A stretch of DNA of 64,000 nucleotides from Locusta migratoria (GCA_026315105.1 JAOYRU010000101.1:630001-694000); one strand, 5' to 3'; shown: positions 44,815-56,667, counted from the first letter of the stretch. The notes: generated from the sequence alone by a model not told the origin. Numbers and translations are program-made.

Positions 44815-44885
44815 GCATCGGTAGTTTAGTGGTAGAATGCTCGCCTCCCACGCGGGCGGCCCGGGTTCGATTCCCGGCCGATGCA
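44815..44885 (+). tRNA. tRNA-Gly-CCC: tRNA-Gly (CCC), unit 25
   Basis: G57 form. Confidence 0.95.
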
Positions 44886-45255
44886 TATTTTTCGCCGTTT
44901 TCGTGATGATGCTGCACCGAAACGTACACGTTTGAGCTGCACAAACTACAATTCTGTCCGAGGGAAAACGCGGCGAGATGAGGCAGACATGCAGAACGCA
45001 AGAGATGTTACTTGGTCGCTGGCGAGTAAATAGACGCTGATACTGTCGGCCTTCCACCATGAGATGCTATGTCCACTTGCCCCTTGTGTGGCGTACTGTA
45101 ACAACATGCAAGGGTGGTTTCCGTTGGAAAATCAGCGCTGTGCGTTAATTTACTGAGGCTCGAGAATGCATGTAGCGGCTGACGGATTATTCACGTAGCA
45201 CAAAGTTGCTAACTTGGGATACTTAGCGACTATCAGTAATACAAACACTTCAAGT

Positions 45256-45328
45256 GCCTGGGTAGCGCAGTAGGCAGCGCGTAAGTCTCATAATCTTAAG
45301 GTCGTGAGTTCGATCCTCACCCGGGGCA
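45256..45328 (+). tRNA. tRNA-Met-CAT: tRNA-Met (CAT), unit 25
   Basis: C32, A44 form. Confidence 0.92.
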
Positions 45329-45621
45329 TATTATTTAATGTAAAAGACCGCTGAACTCGCATCGTGCTTTTGATAGGGAACGATGTTGATTGTTGCTAAT
45401 TTTCCACGAGTTTCCGGATGCTTCATCTCCAAAGTGTATCGAACTCATAGCCTTCTAACATCCTCCTGGCCCTCCACATGTTGAAAAAAGCTACTTGCTT
45501 TCCTTTTAATAAGCTGCAATTTGCAGTCAACATACACAATGAGCCTCTCAAACAACGAATCACAAGTAGAGTGCACACGAATGTCCGTTGAAAGCACGCA
45601 AATATTACAAACGCATAAGAA

Positions 45622-45693
45622 TCCGGTGTGGTCTAGTGGCTAGGATACCTGGCTCTCACCTAGGACGCCCGGGTTTGATTCCCGGTACCGGAA
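45622..45693 (+). tRNA. tRNA-Glu-CTC: tRNA-Glu (CTC), unit 25
   Basis: C45, T56. Confidence 0.93.
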
Positions 45694-45927
45694 CGTACGT
45701 CTTTTGTGTAATTCTCGACGAGTTTTTGCCGATTTAACTGCTTTTCCTTGTCCTCTTGGAGATGAACAGAAGTCCTTCGAACGTTTTCGAGAGAAATCGA
45801 CATGCTATGAAATTGTCCTGAGGACTAAAAAGAAACCAGAATAGACGCTGCTTGCCCATAAGACCGCGCTGTCATAGAAATAAGCAGCACGATGCTTGAA
45901 AACAGCATAAGGAGCTGATACTCACGA

Positions 45928-46001
45928 GGCCCGTTAGCTCAGTTGGTTAGAGCGTCGTGCTAATAACGCGAAGGTCGTGGGTTCGATCCCTCCACGGGCC
46001 A
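45928..46001 (+). tRNA. tRNA-Ile-AAT: tRNA-Ile (AAT), unit 25
   Basis: Standard; two 10-bp repeats follow. Confidence 0.94.
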
Positions 46002-46241
46002 TTGTTATTTTTCTATTACGAAAGGAAACGTGCGTCTCGCAGCCATTTTAAGCTACCTGTCCTTAGATATAGGCCGACTTGAGAGCGTCAGCTCTCGCGT
46101 CAGTCGAGACAAGTCGAGACAGAGAGGCACCAGATGCTGGACCACACAGAGCGAGGAAGGAGAAATATATTGAATGAAAACCGACCGCCAACTCTACGAG
46201 CGCACACAAGACGCACTCATCTGTAACAACAAAATGAAATT

Positions 46242-46313
46242 TGCGGTGGCCGGGAATCGAACCCGGATCAACTGCTTGGAAGGCAACTATGCTGACCATT
46301 ACACCACCACCGC
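46242..46313 (-). tRNA. tRNA-Gly-TCC: tRNA-Gly (TCC), unit 26
   Basis: Unchanged; A22 to its right. Confidence 0.95.
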
Positions 46314-46656
46314 ACAGCACGGCGCTCTTCCGCCGCCATGTGTAGGCTTTCTGCCTGCCTCCACTGGCCGAAAGACGTCGTTGCTGTAGGGGCACTGCGA
46401 GCTAAGCGAGACCAGCCACACGCATTCGGACAGCGCCTGCACGCACCTTTCGCCTCTTTCCCAAAGTGTCATCACCGACGTCGTAGTTGTACTCACAGCT
46501 TCGCGATGAAGGGTCATTAAAAAAAAAAAAAAAAAAAAAAGACGCAGTGCACGTCTCCGTTTCTGTGGCGCTTTTTTTCCCAAGAATCCAATCAGTTGGG
46601 ACAGGAATCAATTTTCGCAGACGTCTTTTAGGCAGGACTCAGATGCTGAAGATGCA

Positions 46657-46727
46657 GCATCGGTAGTTTAGTGGTAGAATGCTCGCCTCCCACGCGGGCG
46701 GCCCGGGTTCGATTCCCGGCCGATGCA
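46657..46727 (+). tRNA. tRNA-Gly-CCC: tRNA-Gly (CCC), unit 26
   Basis: G57 form. Confidence 0.95.
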
Positions 46728-47097
46728 TATTTTTCGCCGTTTTCGTGATGATGCTGCACCGAAACGTACACGTTTGAGCTGCACAAACTACAATTCTGTC
46801 CGAGGGAAAACGCGGCGAGATGAGGCAGACATGCAGAACGCAAGAGATGTTACTTGGTCGCTGGCGAGTAAATAGACGCTGATACTGTCGGCCTTCCACC
46901 ATGAGATGCTATGTCCACTTGCCCCTTGTGTGGCGTACTGTAACAACATGCAAGGGTGGTTTCCGTTGGAAAATCAGCGCTGTGCGTTAATTTACTGAGG
47001 CTCGAGAATGCATGTAGCGGCTGACGGATTATTCACGTAGCACAAAGTTGCTAACTTGGGATACTTAGCGACTATCAGTAATACAAACACTTCAAGT

Positions 47098-47170
47098 GCC
47101 TGGGTAGCGCAGTAGGCAGCGCGTAAGTTTCATAATCTTAAGGTCGTGAGTTCGATCCTCACCCGGGGCA
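47098..47170 (+). tRNA. tRNA-Met-CAT: tRNA-Met (CAT), unit 26, T32 variant
   Basis: First base of the anticodon loop is T (47129); shared only with unit 28. A pyrimidine at 32 is normal, so probably neutral. Confidence 0.92.
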
Positions 47171-47463
47171 TATTATTTAATGTAAAAGACCGCTGAACTC
47201 GCATCGTGCTTTTGATAGGGAACGATGTTGATTGTTGCTAATTTTCCACGAGTTTCCGGATGCTTCATCTCCAAAGTGTATCGAACTCATAGCCTTCTAA
47301 CATCCTCCTGGCCCTCCACATGTTGAAAAAAGCTACTTGCTTTCCTTTTAATAAGCTGCAATTTGCAGTCAACATACACAATGAGCCTCTCAAACAACGA
47401 ATCACAAGTAGAGTGCACACGAATGTCCGTTGAAAGCACGCAAATATTACAAACGCATAAGAA

Positions 47464-47535
47464 TCCGGTGTGGTCTAGTGGCTAGGATACCTGGCTCTCA
47501 CCTAGGAGGCCCGGGTTTGATTCCCGGTACCGGAA
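47464..47535 (+). tRNA. tRNA-Glu-CTC: tRNA-Glu (CTC), unit 26, G45 form
   Basis: G45, T56; T-to-C at 47587 after it, as in unit 20. Confidence 0.93.
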
Positions 47536-47769
47536 CGTACGTCTTTTGTGTAATTCTCGACGAGTTTTTGCCGATTTAACTGCTTTCCCTTGTCCTCTTG
47601 GAGATGAACAGAAGTCCTTCGAACGTTTTCGAGAGAAATCGACATGCTATGAAATTGTCCTGAGGACTAAAAAGAAACCAGAATAGACGCTGCTTGCCCA
47701 TAAGACCGCGCTGTCATAGAAATAAGCAGCACGATGCTTGAAAACAGCATAAGGAGCTGATACTCACGA

Positions 47770-47843
47770 GGCCCGTTAGCTCAGTTGGTTAGAGCGTCGT
47801 GCTAATAACGCGAAGGTCGTGGGTTCGATCCCTCCACGGGCCA
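47770..47843 (+). tRNA. tRNA-Ile-AAT: tRNA-Ile (AAT), unit 26
   Basis: Standard; two 10-bp repeats follow. Confidence 0.94.
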
Positions 47844-48083
47844 TTGTTATTTTTCTATTACGAAAGGAAACGTGCGTCTCGCAGCCATTTTAAGCTACCT
47901 GTCCTTAGATATAGGCCGACTTGAGAGCGTCAGCTCTCGCGTCAGTCGAGACAAGTCGAGACAGAGAGGCACCAGATGCTGGACCACACAGAGCGAGGAA
48001 GGAGAAATATATTGAATGAAAACCGACCGCCAACTCTACGAGCGCACACAAGACGCACTCATCTGTAACAACAAAATGAAATT

Positions 48084-48155
48084 TGCGGTGGCCGGGAATC
48101 GAACCCGGATCAACTGCTTGGAAGGCAACTATGCTGACCATTACACCACCACCGC
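48084..48155 (-). tRNA. tRNA-Gly-TCC: tRNA-Gly (TCC), unit 27
   Basis: Unchanged; A21 to its right. Confidence 0.95.
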
Positions 48156-48496
48156 ACAGCACGGCGCTCTTCCGCCGCCATGTGTAGGCTTTCTGCCTGC
48201 CTCCACTGGCCGAAAGACGTCGTTGCTGTAGGGGCACTGCGAGCTAAGCGAGACCAGCCACACGCATTCGGACAGCGCCTGCACGCACCTTTCGCCTCTT
48301 TCCCAAAGTGTCATCACCGACGTCGTAGTTGTACTCACAGCTTCGCGATGAAGGGTCATTAAAAAAAAAAAAAAAAAAAAAGACGCAGTGCACGTCTCCG
48401 TTTCTGTGGCGCTTTTTTCCCAAGAATCCAATCAGTTGGGACAGGAATCAATTTTCGCAGACGTCTTTTAGGCAGGACTCAGATGCTGAAGATGCA

Positions 48497-48567
48497 GCAT
48501 CGGTAGTTTAGTGGTAGAATGCTCGCCTCCCACGCGGGCGGCCCGGGTTCGATTCCCGGCCGATGCA
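48497..48567 (+). tRNA. tRNA-Gly-CCC: tRNA-Gly (CCC), unit 27
   Basis: G57 form. Confidence 0.95.
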
Positions 48568-48937
48568 TATTTTTCGCCGTTTTCGTGATGATGCTGCACC
48601 GAAACGTACACGTTTGAGCTGCACAAACTACAATTCTGTCCGAGGGAAAACGCGGCGAGATGAGGCAGACATGCAGAACGCAAGAGATGTTACTTGGTCG
48701 CTGGCGAGTAAATAGACGCTGATACTGTCGGCCTTCCACCATGAGATGCTATGTCCACTTGCCCCTTGTGTGGCGTACTGTAACAACATGCAAGGGTGGT
48801 TTCCGTTGGAAAATCAGCGCTGTGCGTTAATTTACTGAGGCTCGAGAATGCATGTAGCGGCTGACGGATTATTCACGTAGCACAAAGTTGCTAACTTGGG
48901 ATACTTAGCGACTATCAGTAATACAAACACTTCAAGT

Positions 48938-49010
48938 GCCTGGGTAGCGCAGTAGGCAGCGCGTAAGTCTCATAATCTTAAGGTCGTGAGTTCGATCCTC
49001 ACCCGGGGCA
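48938..49010 (+). tRNA. tRNA-Met-CAT: tRNA-Met (CAT), unit 27
   Basis: C32, A44 form, between two T32 copies. Confidence 0.92.
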
Positions 49011-49303
49011 TATTATTTAATGTAAAAGACCGCTGAACTCGCATCGTGCTTTTGATAGGGAACGATGTTGATTGTTGCTAATTTTCCACGAGTTTCCGGA
49101 TGCTTCATCTCCAAAGTGTATCGAACTCATAGCCTTCTAACATCCTCCTGGCCCTCCACATGTTGAAAAAAGCTACTTGCTTTCCTTTTAATAAGCTGCA
49201 ATTTGCAGTCAACATACACAATGAGCCTCTCAAACAACGAATCACAAGTAGAGTGCACACGAATGTCCGTTGAAAGCACGCAAATATTACAAACGCATAA
49301 GAA

Positions 49304-49375
49304 TCCGGTGTGGTCTAGTGGCTAGGATACCTGGCTCTCACCTAGGACGCCCGGGTTTGATTCCCGGTACCGGAA
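49304..49375 (+). tRNA. tRNA-Glu-CTC: tRNA-Glu (CTC), unit 27
   Basis: C45, T56. Confidence 0.93.
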
Positions 49376-49609
49376 CGTACGTCTTTTGTGTAATTCTCGA
49401 CGAGTTTTTGCCGATTTAACTGCTTTTCCTTGTCCTCTTGGAGATGAACAGAAGTCCTTCGAACGTTTTCGAGAGAAATCGACATGCTATGAAATTGTCC
49501 TGAGGACTAAAAAGAAACCAGAATAGACGCTGCTTGCCCATAAGACCGCGCTGTCATAGAAATAAGCAGCACGATGCTTGAAAACAGCATAAGGAGCTGA
49601 TACTCACGA

Positions 49610-49683
49610 GGCCCGTTAGCTCAGTTGGTTAGAGCGTCGTGCTAATAACGCGAAGGTCGTGGGTTCGATCCCTCCACGGGCCA
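49610..49683 (+). tRNA. tRNA-Ile-AAT: tRNA-Ile (AAT), unit 27
   Basis: Standard; two 10-bp repeats follow. Confidence 0.94.
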
Positions 49684-49923
49684 TTGTTATTTTTCTATTA
49701 CGAAAGGAAACGTGCGTCTCGCAGCCATTTTAAGCTACCTGTCCTTAGATATAGGCCGACTTGAGAGCGTCAGCTCTCGCGTCAGTCGAGACAAGTCGAG
49801 ACAGAGAGGCACCAGATGCTGGACCACACAGAGCGAGGAAGGAGAAATATATTGAATGAAAACCGACCGCCAACTCTACGAGCGCACACAAGACGCACTC
49901 ATCTGTAACAACAAAATGAAATT

Positions 49924-49995
49924 TGCGGTGGCCGGGAATCGAACCCGGATCAACTGCTTGGAAGGCAACTATGCTGACCATTACACCACCACCGC
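49924..49995 (-). tRNA. tRNA-Gly-TCC: tRNA-Gly (TCC), unit 28
   Basis: Unchanged; A22 to its right, the last long tract before the short class. Confidence 0.95.
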
Positions 49996-50337
49996 ACAGC
50001 ACGGCGCTCTTCCGCCGCCATGTGTAGGCTTTCTGCCTGCCTCCACTGGCCGAAAGACGTCGTTGCTGTAGGGGCACTGCGAGCTAAGCGAGACCAGCCA
50101 CACGCATTCGGACAGCGCCTGCACGCACCTTTCGCCTCTTTCCCAAAGTGTCATCACCGACGTCGTAGTTGTACTCACAGCTTCGCGATGAAGGGTCATT
50201 AAAAAAAAAAAAAAAAAAAAAAGACGCAGTGCACGTCTCCGTTTCTGTGGCGCTTTTTTCCCAAGAATCCAATCAGTTGGGACAGGAATCAATTTTCGCA
50301 GACGTCTTTTAGGCAGGACTCAGATGCTGAAGATGCA

Positions 50338-50408
50338 GCATCGGTAGTTTAGTGGTAGAATGCTCGCCTCCCACGCGGGCGGCCCGGGTTCGATTCCCGG
50401 CCGATGCA
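50338..50408 (+). tRNA. tRNA-Gly-CCC: tRNA-Gly (CCC), unit 28
   Basis: Last G57 copy in the window. Confidence 0.95.
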
Positions 50409-50778
50409 TATTTTTCGCCGTTTTCGTGATGATGCTGCACCGAAACGTACACGTTTGAGCTGCACAAACTACAATTCTGTCCGAGGGAAAACGCGGCGAG
50501 ATGAGGCAGACATGCAGAACGCAAGAGATGTTACTTGGTCGCTGGCGAGTAAATAGACGCTGATACTGTCGGCCTTCCACCATGAGATGCTATGTCCACT
50601 TGCCCCTTGTGTGGCGTACTGTAACAACATGCAAGGGTGGTTTCCGTTGGAAAATCAGCGCTGTGCGTTAATTTACTGAGGCTCGAGAATGCATGTAGCG
50701 GCTGACGGATTATTCACGTAGCACAAAGTTGCTAACTTGGGATACTTAGCGACTATCAGTAATACAAACACTTCAAGT

Positions 50779-50851
50779 GCCTGGGTAGCGCAGTAGGCAG
50801 CGCGTAAGTTTCATAATCTTAAGGTCGTGAGTTCGATCCTCACCCGGGGCA
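50779..50851 (+). tRNA. tRNA-Met-CAT: tRNA-Met (CAT), unit 28, T32 variant
   Basis: T32 at 50810, as in unit 26. Confidence 0.92.
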
Positions 50852-51144
50852 TATTATTTAATGTAAAAGACCGCTGAACTCGCATCGTGCTTTTGATAGG
50901 GAACGATGTTGATTGTTGCTAATTTTCCACGAGTTTCCGGATGCTTCATCTCCAAAGTGTATCGAACTCATAGCCTTCTAACATCCTCCTGGCCCTCCAC
51001 ATGTTGAAAAAAGCTACTTGCTTTCCTTTTAATAAGCTGCAATTTGCAGTCAACATACACAATGAGCCTCTCAAACAACGAATCACAAGTAGAGTGCACA
51101 CGAATGTCCGTTGAAAGCACGCAAATATTACAAACGCATAAGAA

Positions 51145-51216
51145 TCCGGTGTGGTCTAGTGGCTAGGATACCTGGCTCTCACCTAGGAGGCCCGGGTTTG
51201 ATTCCCGGTACCGGAA
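51145..51216 (+). tRNA. tRNA-Glu-CTC: tRNA-Glu (CTC), unit 28, G45 form
   Basis: Last G45 copy; T56. Confidence 0.93.
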
Positions 51217-51450
51217 CGTACGTCTTTTGTGTAATTCTCGACGAGTTTTTGCCGATTTAACTGCTTTTCCTTGTCCTCTTGGAGATGAACAGAAGTCCTT
51301 CGAACGTTTTCGAGAGAAATCGACATGCTATGAAATTGTCCTGAGGACTAAAAAGAAACCAGAATAGACGCTGCTTGCCCATAAGACCGCGCTGTCATAG
51401 AAATAAGCAGCACGATGCTTGAAAACAGCATAAGGAGCTGATACTCACGA

Positions 51451-51524
51451 GGCCCGTTAGCTCAGTTGGTTAGAGCGTCGTGCTAATAACGCGAAGGTCG
51501 TGGGTTCGATCCCTCCACGGGCCA
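51451..51524 (+). tRNA. tRNA-Ile-AAT: tRNA-Ile (AAT), unit 28
   Basis: Standard; three 10-bp repeats follow. Confidence 0.94.
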
Positions 51525-51774
51525 TTGTTATTTTTCTATTACGAAAGGAAACGTGCGTCTCGCAGCCATTTTAAGCTACCTGTCCTTAGATATAGGCCGA
51601 CTTGAGAGCGTCAGCTCTCGCGTCAGTCGAGCAAAGTCGAGACAAGTCGAGACAGAGAGGCACCAGATGCTGGACCACACAGAGCGAGGAAGGAGAAATA
51701 TATTGAATGAAAACCGACCGCCAACTCTACGAGCGCACACAAGACGCACTCATCTGTAACAACAAAATGAAATT

Positions 51775-51846
51775 TGCGGTGGCCGGGAATCGAACCCGGA
51801 TCAACTGCTTGGAAGGCAACTATGCTGACCATTACACCACCACCGC
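51775..51846 (-). tRNA. tRNA-Gly-TCC: tRNA-Gly (TCC), unit 29
   Basis: Unchanged; A12 to its right, start of the short-tract block, with the linked T-to-C change at 52005. Confidence 0.95.
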
Positions 51847-52178
51847 ACAGCACGGCGCTCTTCCGCCGCCATGTGTAGGCTTTCTGCCTGCCTCCACTGG
51901 CCGAAAGACGTCGTTGCTGTAGGGGCACTGCGAGCTAAGCGAGACCAGCCACACGCATTCGGACAGCGCCTGCACGCACCTTTCGCCTCTTTCCCAAAGT
52001 GTCACCACCGACGTCGTAGTTGTACTCACAGCTTCGCGATGAAGGGTCATTAAAAAAAAAAAAGATGCAGTGCACGTCTCCGTTTCTGTGGCGCTTTTTT
52101 CCCAAGAATCCAATCAGTTGGGACAGGAATCAATTTTCGCAGACGTCTTTCAGGCAGGACTCAGATGCTGAAGATGCA

Positions 52179-52249
52179 GCATCGGTAGTTTAGTGGTAGA
52201 ATGCTCGCCTCCCACGCGGGCGGCCCGGGTTCTATTCCCGGCCGATGCA
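52179..52249 (+). tRNA. tRNA-Gly-CCC: tRNA-Gly (CCC), unit 29, T57 form
   Basis: T57. Confidence 0.92.
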
Positions 52250-52619
52250 TATTTTTCGCCGTTTTCGTGATGATGCTGCACCGAAACGTACACGTTTGAG
52301 CTGCACAAACTACAATTCTGTCCGAGGGAAAACGCGGCGAGATGAGGCAGACATGCAGAACGCAAGAGATGTTACTTGGTCGCTGGCGAGTAAATAGACG
52401 CTGATACTGTCGGCCTTCCACCATGAGATGCTATGTCCACTTGCCCCTTGTGTGGCGTACTGTAACAACATGCAAGGGTGGTTTCCGTTGGAAAATCAGC
52501 GCTGTGCGTTAATTTACTGAGGCTCGAGAATGCATGTAGCGGCTGACGGATTATTCACGTAGCACAAAGTTGCTAACTTGGGATACTTAGCGACTATCAG
52601 TAATACAAACACTTCAAGT

Positions 52620-52692
52620 GCCTGGGTAGCGCAGTAGGCAGCGCGTAAGTCTCATAATCTTAAGGTCGTGAGTTCGATCCTCACCCGGGGCA
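52620..52692 (+). tRNA. tRNA-Met-CAT: tRNA-Met (CAT), unit 29
   Basis: C32, A44 form. Confidence 0.92.
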
Positions 52693-52985
52693 TATTATTT
52701 AATGTAAAAGACCGCTGAACTCGCATCGTGCTTTTGATAGGGAACGATGTTGATTGTTGCTAATTTTCCACGAGTTTCCGGATGCTTCATCTCCAAAGTG
52801 TATCGAACTCATAGCCTTCTAACATCCTCCTGGCCCTCCACATGTTGAAAAAAGCTACTTGCTTTCCTTTTAATAAGCTGCAATTTGCAGTCAACATACA
52901 CAATGAGCCTCTCAAACAACGAATCACAAGTAGAGTGCACACGAATGTCCGTTGAAAGCACGCAAATATTACAAACGCATAAGAA

Positions 52986-53057
52986 TCCGGTGTGGTCTAG
53001 TGGCTAGGATACCTGGCTCTCACCTAGGACGCCCGGGTTTGATTCCCGGTACCGGAA
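52986..53057 (+). tRNA. tRNA-Glu-CTC: tRNA-Glu (CTC), unit 29
   Basis: C45, T56. Confidence 0.93.
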
Positions 53058-53291
53058 CGTACGTCTTTTGTGTAATTCTCGACGAGTTTTTGCCGATTTA
53101 ACTGCTTTTCCTTGTCCTCTTGGAGATGAACAGAAGTCCTTCGAACGTTTTCGAGAGAAATCGACATGCTATGAAATTGTCCTGAGGACTAAAAAGAAAC
53201 CAGAATAGACGCTGCTTGCCCATAAGACCGCGCTGTCATAGAAATAAGCAGCACGATGCTTGAAAACAGCATAAGGAGCTGATACTCACGA

Positions 53292-53365
53292 GGCCCGTTA
53301 GCTCAGTTGGTTAGAGCGTCGTGCTAATAACGCGAAGGTCGTGGGTTCGATCCCTCCACGGGCCA
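53292..53365 (+). tRNA. tRNA-Ile-AAT: tRNA-Ile (AAT), unit 29
   Basis: Standard; three 10-bp repeats follow. Confidence 0.94.
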
Positions 53366-53615
53366 TTGTTATTTTTCTATTACGAAAGGAAACGTGCGTC
53401 TCGCAGCCATTTTAAGCTACCTGTCCTTAGATATAGGCCGACTTGAGAGCGTCAGCTCTCGCGTCAGTCGAGCAAAGTCGAGACAAGTCGAGACAGAGAG
53501 GCACCAGATGCTGGACCACACAGAGCGAGGAAGGAGAAATATATTGAATGAAAACCGACCGCCAACTCTACGAGCGCACACAAGACGCACTCATCTGTAA
53601 CAACAAAATGAAATT

Positions 53616-53687
53616 TGCGGTGGCCGGGAATCGAACCCGGATCAACTGCTTGGAAGGCAACTATGCTGACCATTACACCACCACCGC
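53616..53687 (-). tRNA. tRNA-Gly-TCC: tRNA-Gly (TCC), unit 30
   Basis: Unchanged; A12 to its right. Confidence 0.95.
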
Positions 53688-54019
53688 ACAGCACGGCGCT
53701 CTTCCGCCGCCATGTGTAGGCTTTCTGCCTGCCTCCACTGGCCGAAAGACGTCGTTGCTGTAGGGGCACTGCGAGCTAAGCGAGACCAGCCACACGCATT
53801 CGGACAGCGCCTGCACGCACCTTTCGCCTCTTTCCCAAAGTGTCACCACCGACGTCGTAGTTGTACTCACAGCTTCGCGATGAAGGGTCATTAAAAAAAA
53901 AAAAGATGCAGTGCACGTCTCCGTTTCTGTGGCGCTTTTTTCCCAAGAATCCAATCAGTTGGGACAGGAATCAATTTTCGCAGACGTCTTTCAGGCAGGA
54001 CTCAGATGCTGAAGATGCA

Positions 54020-54090
54020 GCATCGGTAGTTTAGTGGTAGAATGCTCGCCTCCCACGCGGGCGGCCCGGGTTCTATTCCCGGCCGATGCA
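54020..54090 (+). tRNA. tRNA-Gly-CCC: tRNA-Gly (CCC), unit 30, T57 form
   Basis: T57. Confidence 0.92.
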
Positions 54091-54460
54091 TATTTTTCGC
54101 CGTTTTCGTGATGATGCTGCACCGAAACGTACACGTTTGAGCTGCACAAACTACAATTCTGTCCGAGGGAAAACGCGGCGAGATGAGGCAGACATGCAGA
54201 ACGCAAGAGATGTTACTTGGTCGCTGGCGAGTAAATAGACGCTGATACTGTCGGCCTTCCACCATGAGATGCTATGTCCACTTGCCCCTTGTGTGGCGTA
54301 CTGTAACAACATGCAAGGGTGGTTTCCGTTGGAAAATCAGCGCTGTGCGTTAATTTACTGAGGCTCGAGAATGCATGTAGCGGCTGACGGATTATTCACG
54401 TAGCACAAAGTTGCTAACTTGGGATACTTAGCGACTATCAGTAATACAAACACTTCAAGT

Positions 54461-54533
54461 GCCTGGGTAGCGCAGTAGGCAGCGCGTAAGTCTCATAATC
54501 TTAAGGTCGTGAGTTCGATCCTCACCCGGGGCA
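54461..54533 (+). tRNA. tRNA-Met-CAT: tRNA-Met (CAT), unit 30
   Basis: Last A44 copy; C32. Confidence 0.92.
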
Positions 54534-54826
54534 TATTATTTAATGTAAAAGACCGCTGAACTCGCATCGTGCTTTTGATAGGGAACGATGTTGATTGTTG
54601 CTAATTTTCCACGAGTTTCCGGATGCTTCATCTCCAAAGTGTATCGAACTCATAGCCTTCTAACATCCTCCTGGCCCTCCACATGTTGAAAAAAGCTACT
54701 TGCTTTCCTTTTAATAAGCTGCAATTTGCAGTCAACATACACAATGAGCCTCTCAAACAACGAATCACAAGTAGAGTGCACACGAATGTCCGTTGAAAGC
54801 ACGCAAATATTACAAACGCATAAGAA

Positions 54827-54898
54827 TCCGGTGTGGTCTAGTGGCTAGGATACCTGGCTCTCACCTAGGACGCCCGGGTTTGATTCCCGGTACCGGAA
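54827..54898 (+). tRNA. tRNA-Glu-CTC: tRNA-Glu (CTC), unit 30
   Basis: C45, T56. Confidence 0.93.
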
Positions 54899-55132
54899 CG
54901 TACGTCTTTTGTGTAATTCTCGACGAGTTTTTGCCGATTTAACTGCTTTTCCTTGTCCTCTTGGAGATGAACAGAAGTCCTTCGAACGTTTTCGAGAGAA
55001 ATCGACATGCTATGAAATTGTCCTGAGGACTAAAAAGAAACCAGAATAGACGCTGCTTGCCCATAAGACCGCGCTGTCATAGAAATAAGCAGCACGATGC
55101 TTGAAAACAGCATAAGGAGCTGATACTCACGA

Positions 55133-55206
55133 GGCCCGTTAGCTCAGTTGGTTAGAGCGTCGTGCTAATAACGCGAAGGTCGTGGGTTCGATCCCTCCAC
55201 GGGCCA
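55133..55206 (+). tRNA. tRNA-Ile-AAT: tRNA-Ile (AAT), unit 30
   Basis: Standard; three 10-bp repeats follow. Confidence 0.94.
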
Positions 55207-55456
55207 TTGTTATTTTTCTATTACGAAAGGAAACGTGCGTCTCGCAGCCATTTTAAGCTACCTGTCCTTAGATATAGGCCGACTTGAGAGCGTCAGCTCT
55301 CGCGTCAGTCGAGCAAAGTCGAGACAAGTCGAGACAGAGAGGCACCAGATGCTGGACCACACAGAGCGAGGAAGGAGAAATATATTGAATGAAAACCGAC
55401 CGCCAACTCTACGAGCGCACACAAGACGCACTCATCTGTAACAACAAAATGAAATT

Positions 55457-55528
55457 TGCGGTGGCCGGGAATCGAACCCGGATCAACTGCTTGGAAGGCA
55501 ACTATGCTGACCATTACACCACCACCGC
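55457..55528 (-). tRNA. tRNA-Gly-TCC: tRNA-Gly (TCC), unit 31
   Basis: Unchanged; A12 to its right. Confidence 0.95.
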
Positions 55529-55860
55529 ACAGCACGGCGCTCTTCCGCCGCCATGTGTAGGCTTTCTGCCTGCCTCCACTGGCCGAAAGACGTCGTTGCT
55601 GTAGGGGCACTGCGAGCTAAGCGAGACCAGCCACACGCATTCGGACAGCGCCTGCACGCACCTTTCGCCTCTTTCCCAAAGTGTCACCACCGACGTCGTA
55701 GTTGTACTCACAGCTTCGCGATGAAGGGTCATTAAAAAAAAAAAAGATGCAGTGCACGTCTCCGTTTCTGTGGCGCTTTTTTCCCAAGAATCCAATCAGT
55801 TGGGACAGGAATCAATTTTCGCAGACGTCTTTCAGGCAGGACTCAGATGCTGAAGATGCA

Positions 55861-55931
55861 GCATCGGTAGTTTAGTGGTAGAATGCTCGCCTCCCACGCG
55901 GGCGGCCCGGGTTCTATTCCCGGCCGATGCA
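55861..55931 (+). tRNA. tRNA-Gly-CCC: tRNA-Gly (CCC), unit 31, T57 form
   Basis: T57. Confidence 0.92.
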
Positions 55932-56301
55932 TATTTTTCGCCGTTTTCGTGATGATGCTGCACCGAAACGTACACGTTTGAGCTGCACAAACTACAATTC
56001 TGTCCGAGGGAAAACGCGGCGAGATGAGGCAGACATGCAGAACGCAAGAGATGTTACTTGGTCGCTGGCGAGTAAATAGACGCTGATACTGTCGGCCTTC
56101 CACCATGAGATGCTATGTCCACTTGCCCCTTGTGTGGCGTACTGTAACAACATGCAAGGGTGGTTTCCGTTGGAAAATCAGCGCTGTGCGTTAATTTACT
56201 GAGGCTCGAGAATGCATGTAGCGGCTGACGGATTATTCACGTAGCACAAAGTTGCTAACTTGGGATACTTAGCGACTATCAGTAATACAAACACTTCAAG
56301 T

Positions 56302-56374
56302 GCCTGGGTAGCGCAGTAGGCAGCGCGTAAGTCTCATAATCTTACGGTCGTGAGTTCGATCCTCACCCGGGGCA
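56302..56374 (+). tRNA. tRNA-Met-CAT: tRNA-Met (CAT), unit 31, C44 form
   Basis: First copy with C at position 44 of the variable loop (56345); C32. Confidence 0.92.
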
Positions 56375-56667
56375 TATTATTTAATGTAAAAGACCGCTGA
56401 ACTCGCATCGTGCTTTTGATAGGGAACGATGTTGATTGTTGCTAATTTTCCACGAGTTTCCGGATGCTTCATCTCCAAAGTGTATCGAACTCATAGCCTT
56501 CTAACATCCTCCTGGCCCTCCACATGTTGAAAAAAGCTACTTGCTTTCCTTTTAATAAGCTGCAATTTGCAGTCAACATACACAATGAGCCTCTCAAACA
56601 ACGAATCACAAGTAGAGTGCACACGAATGTCCGTTGAAAGCACGCAAATATTACAAACGCATAAGAA

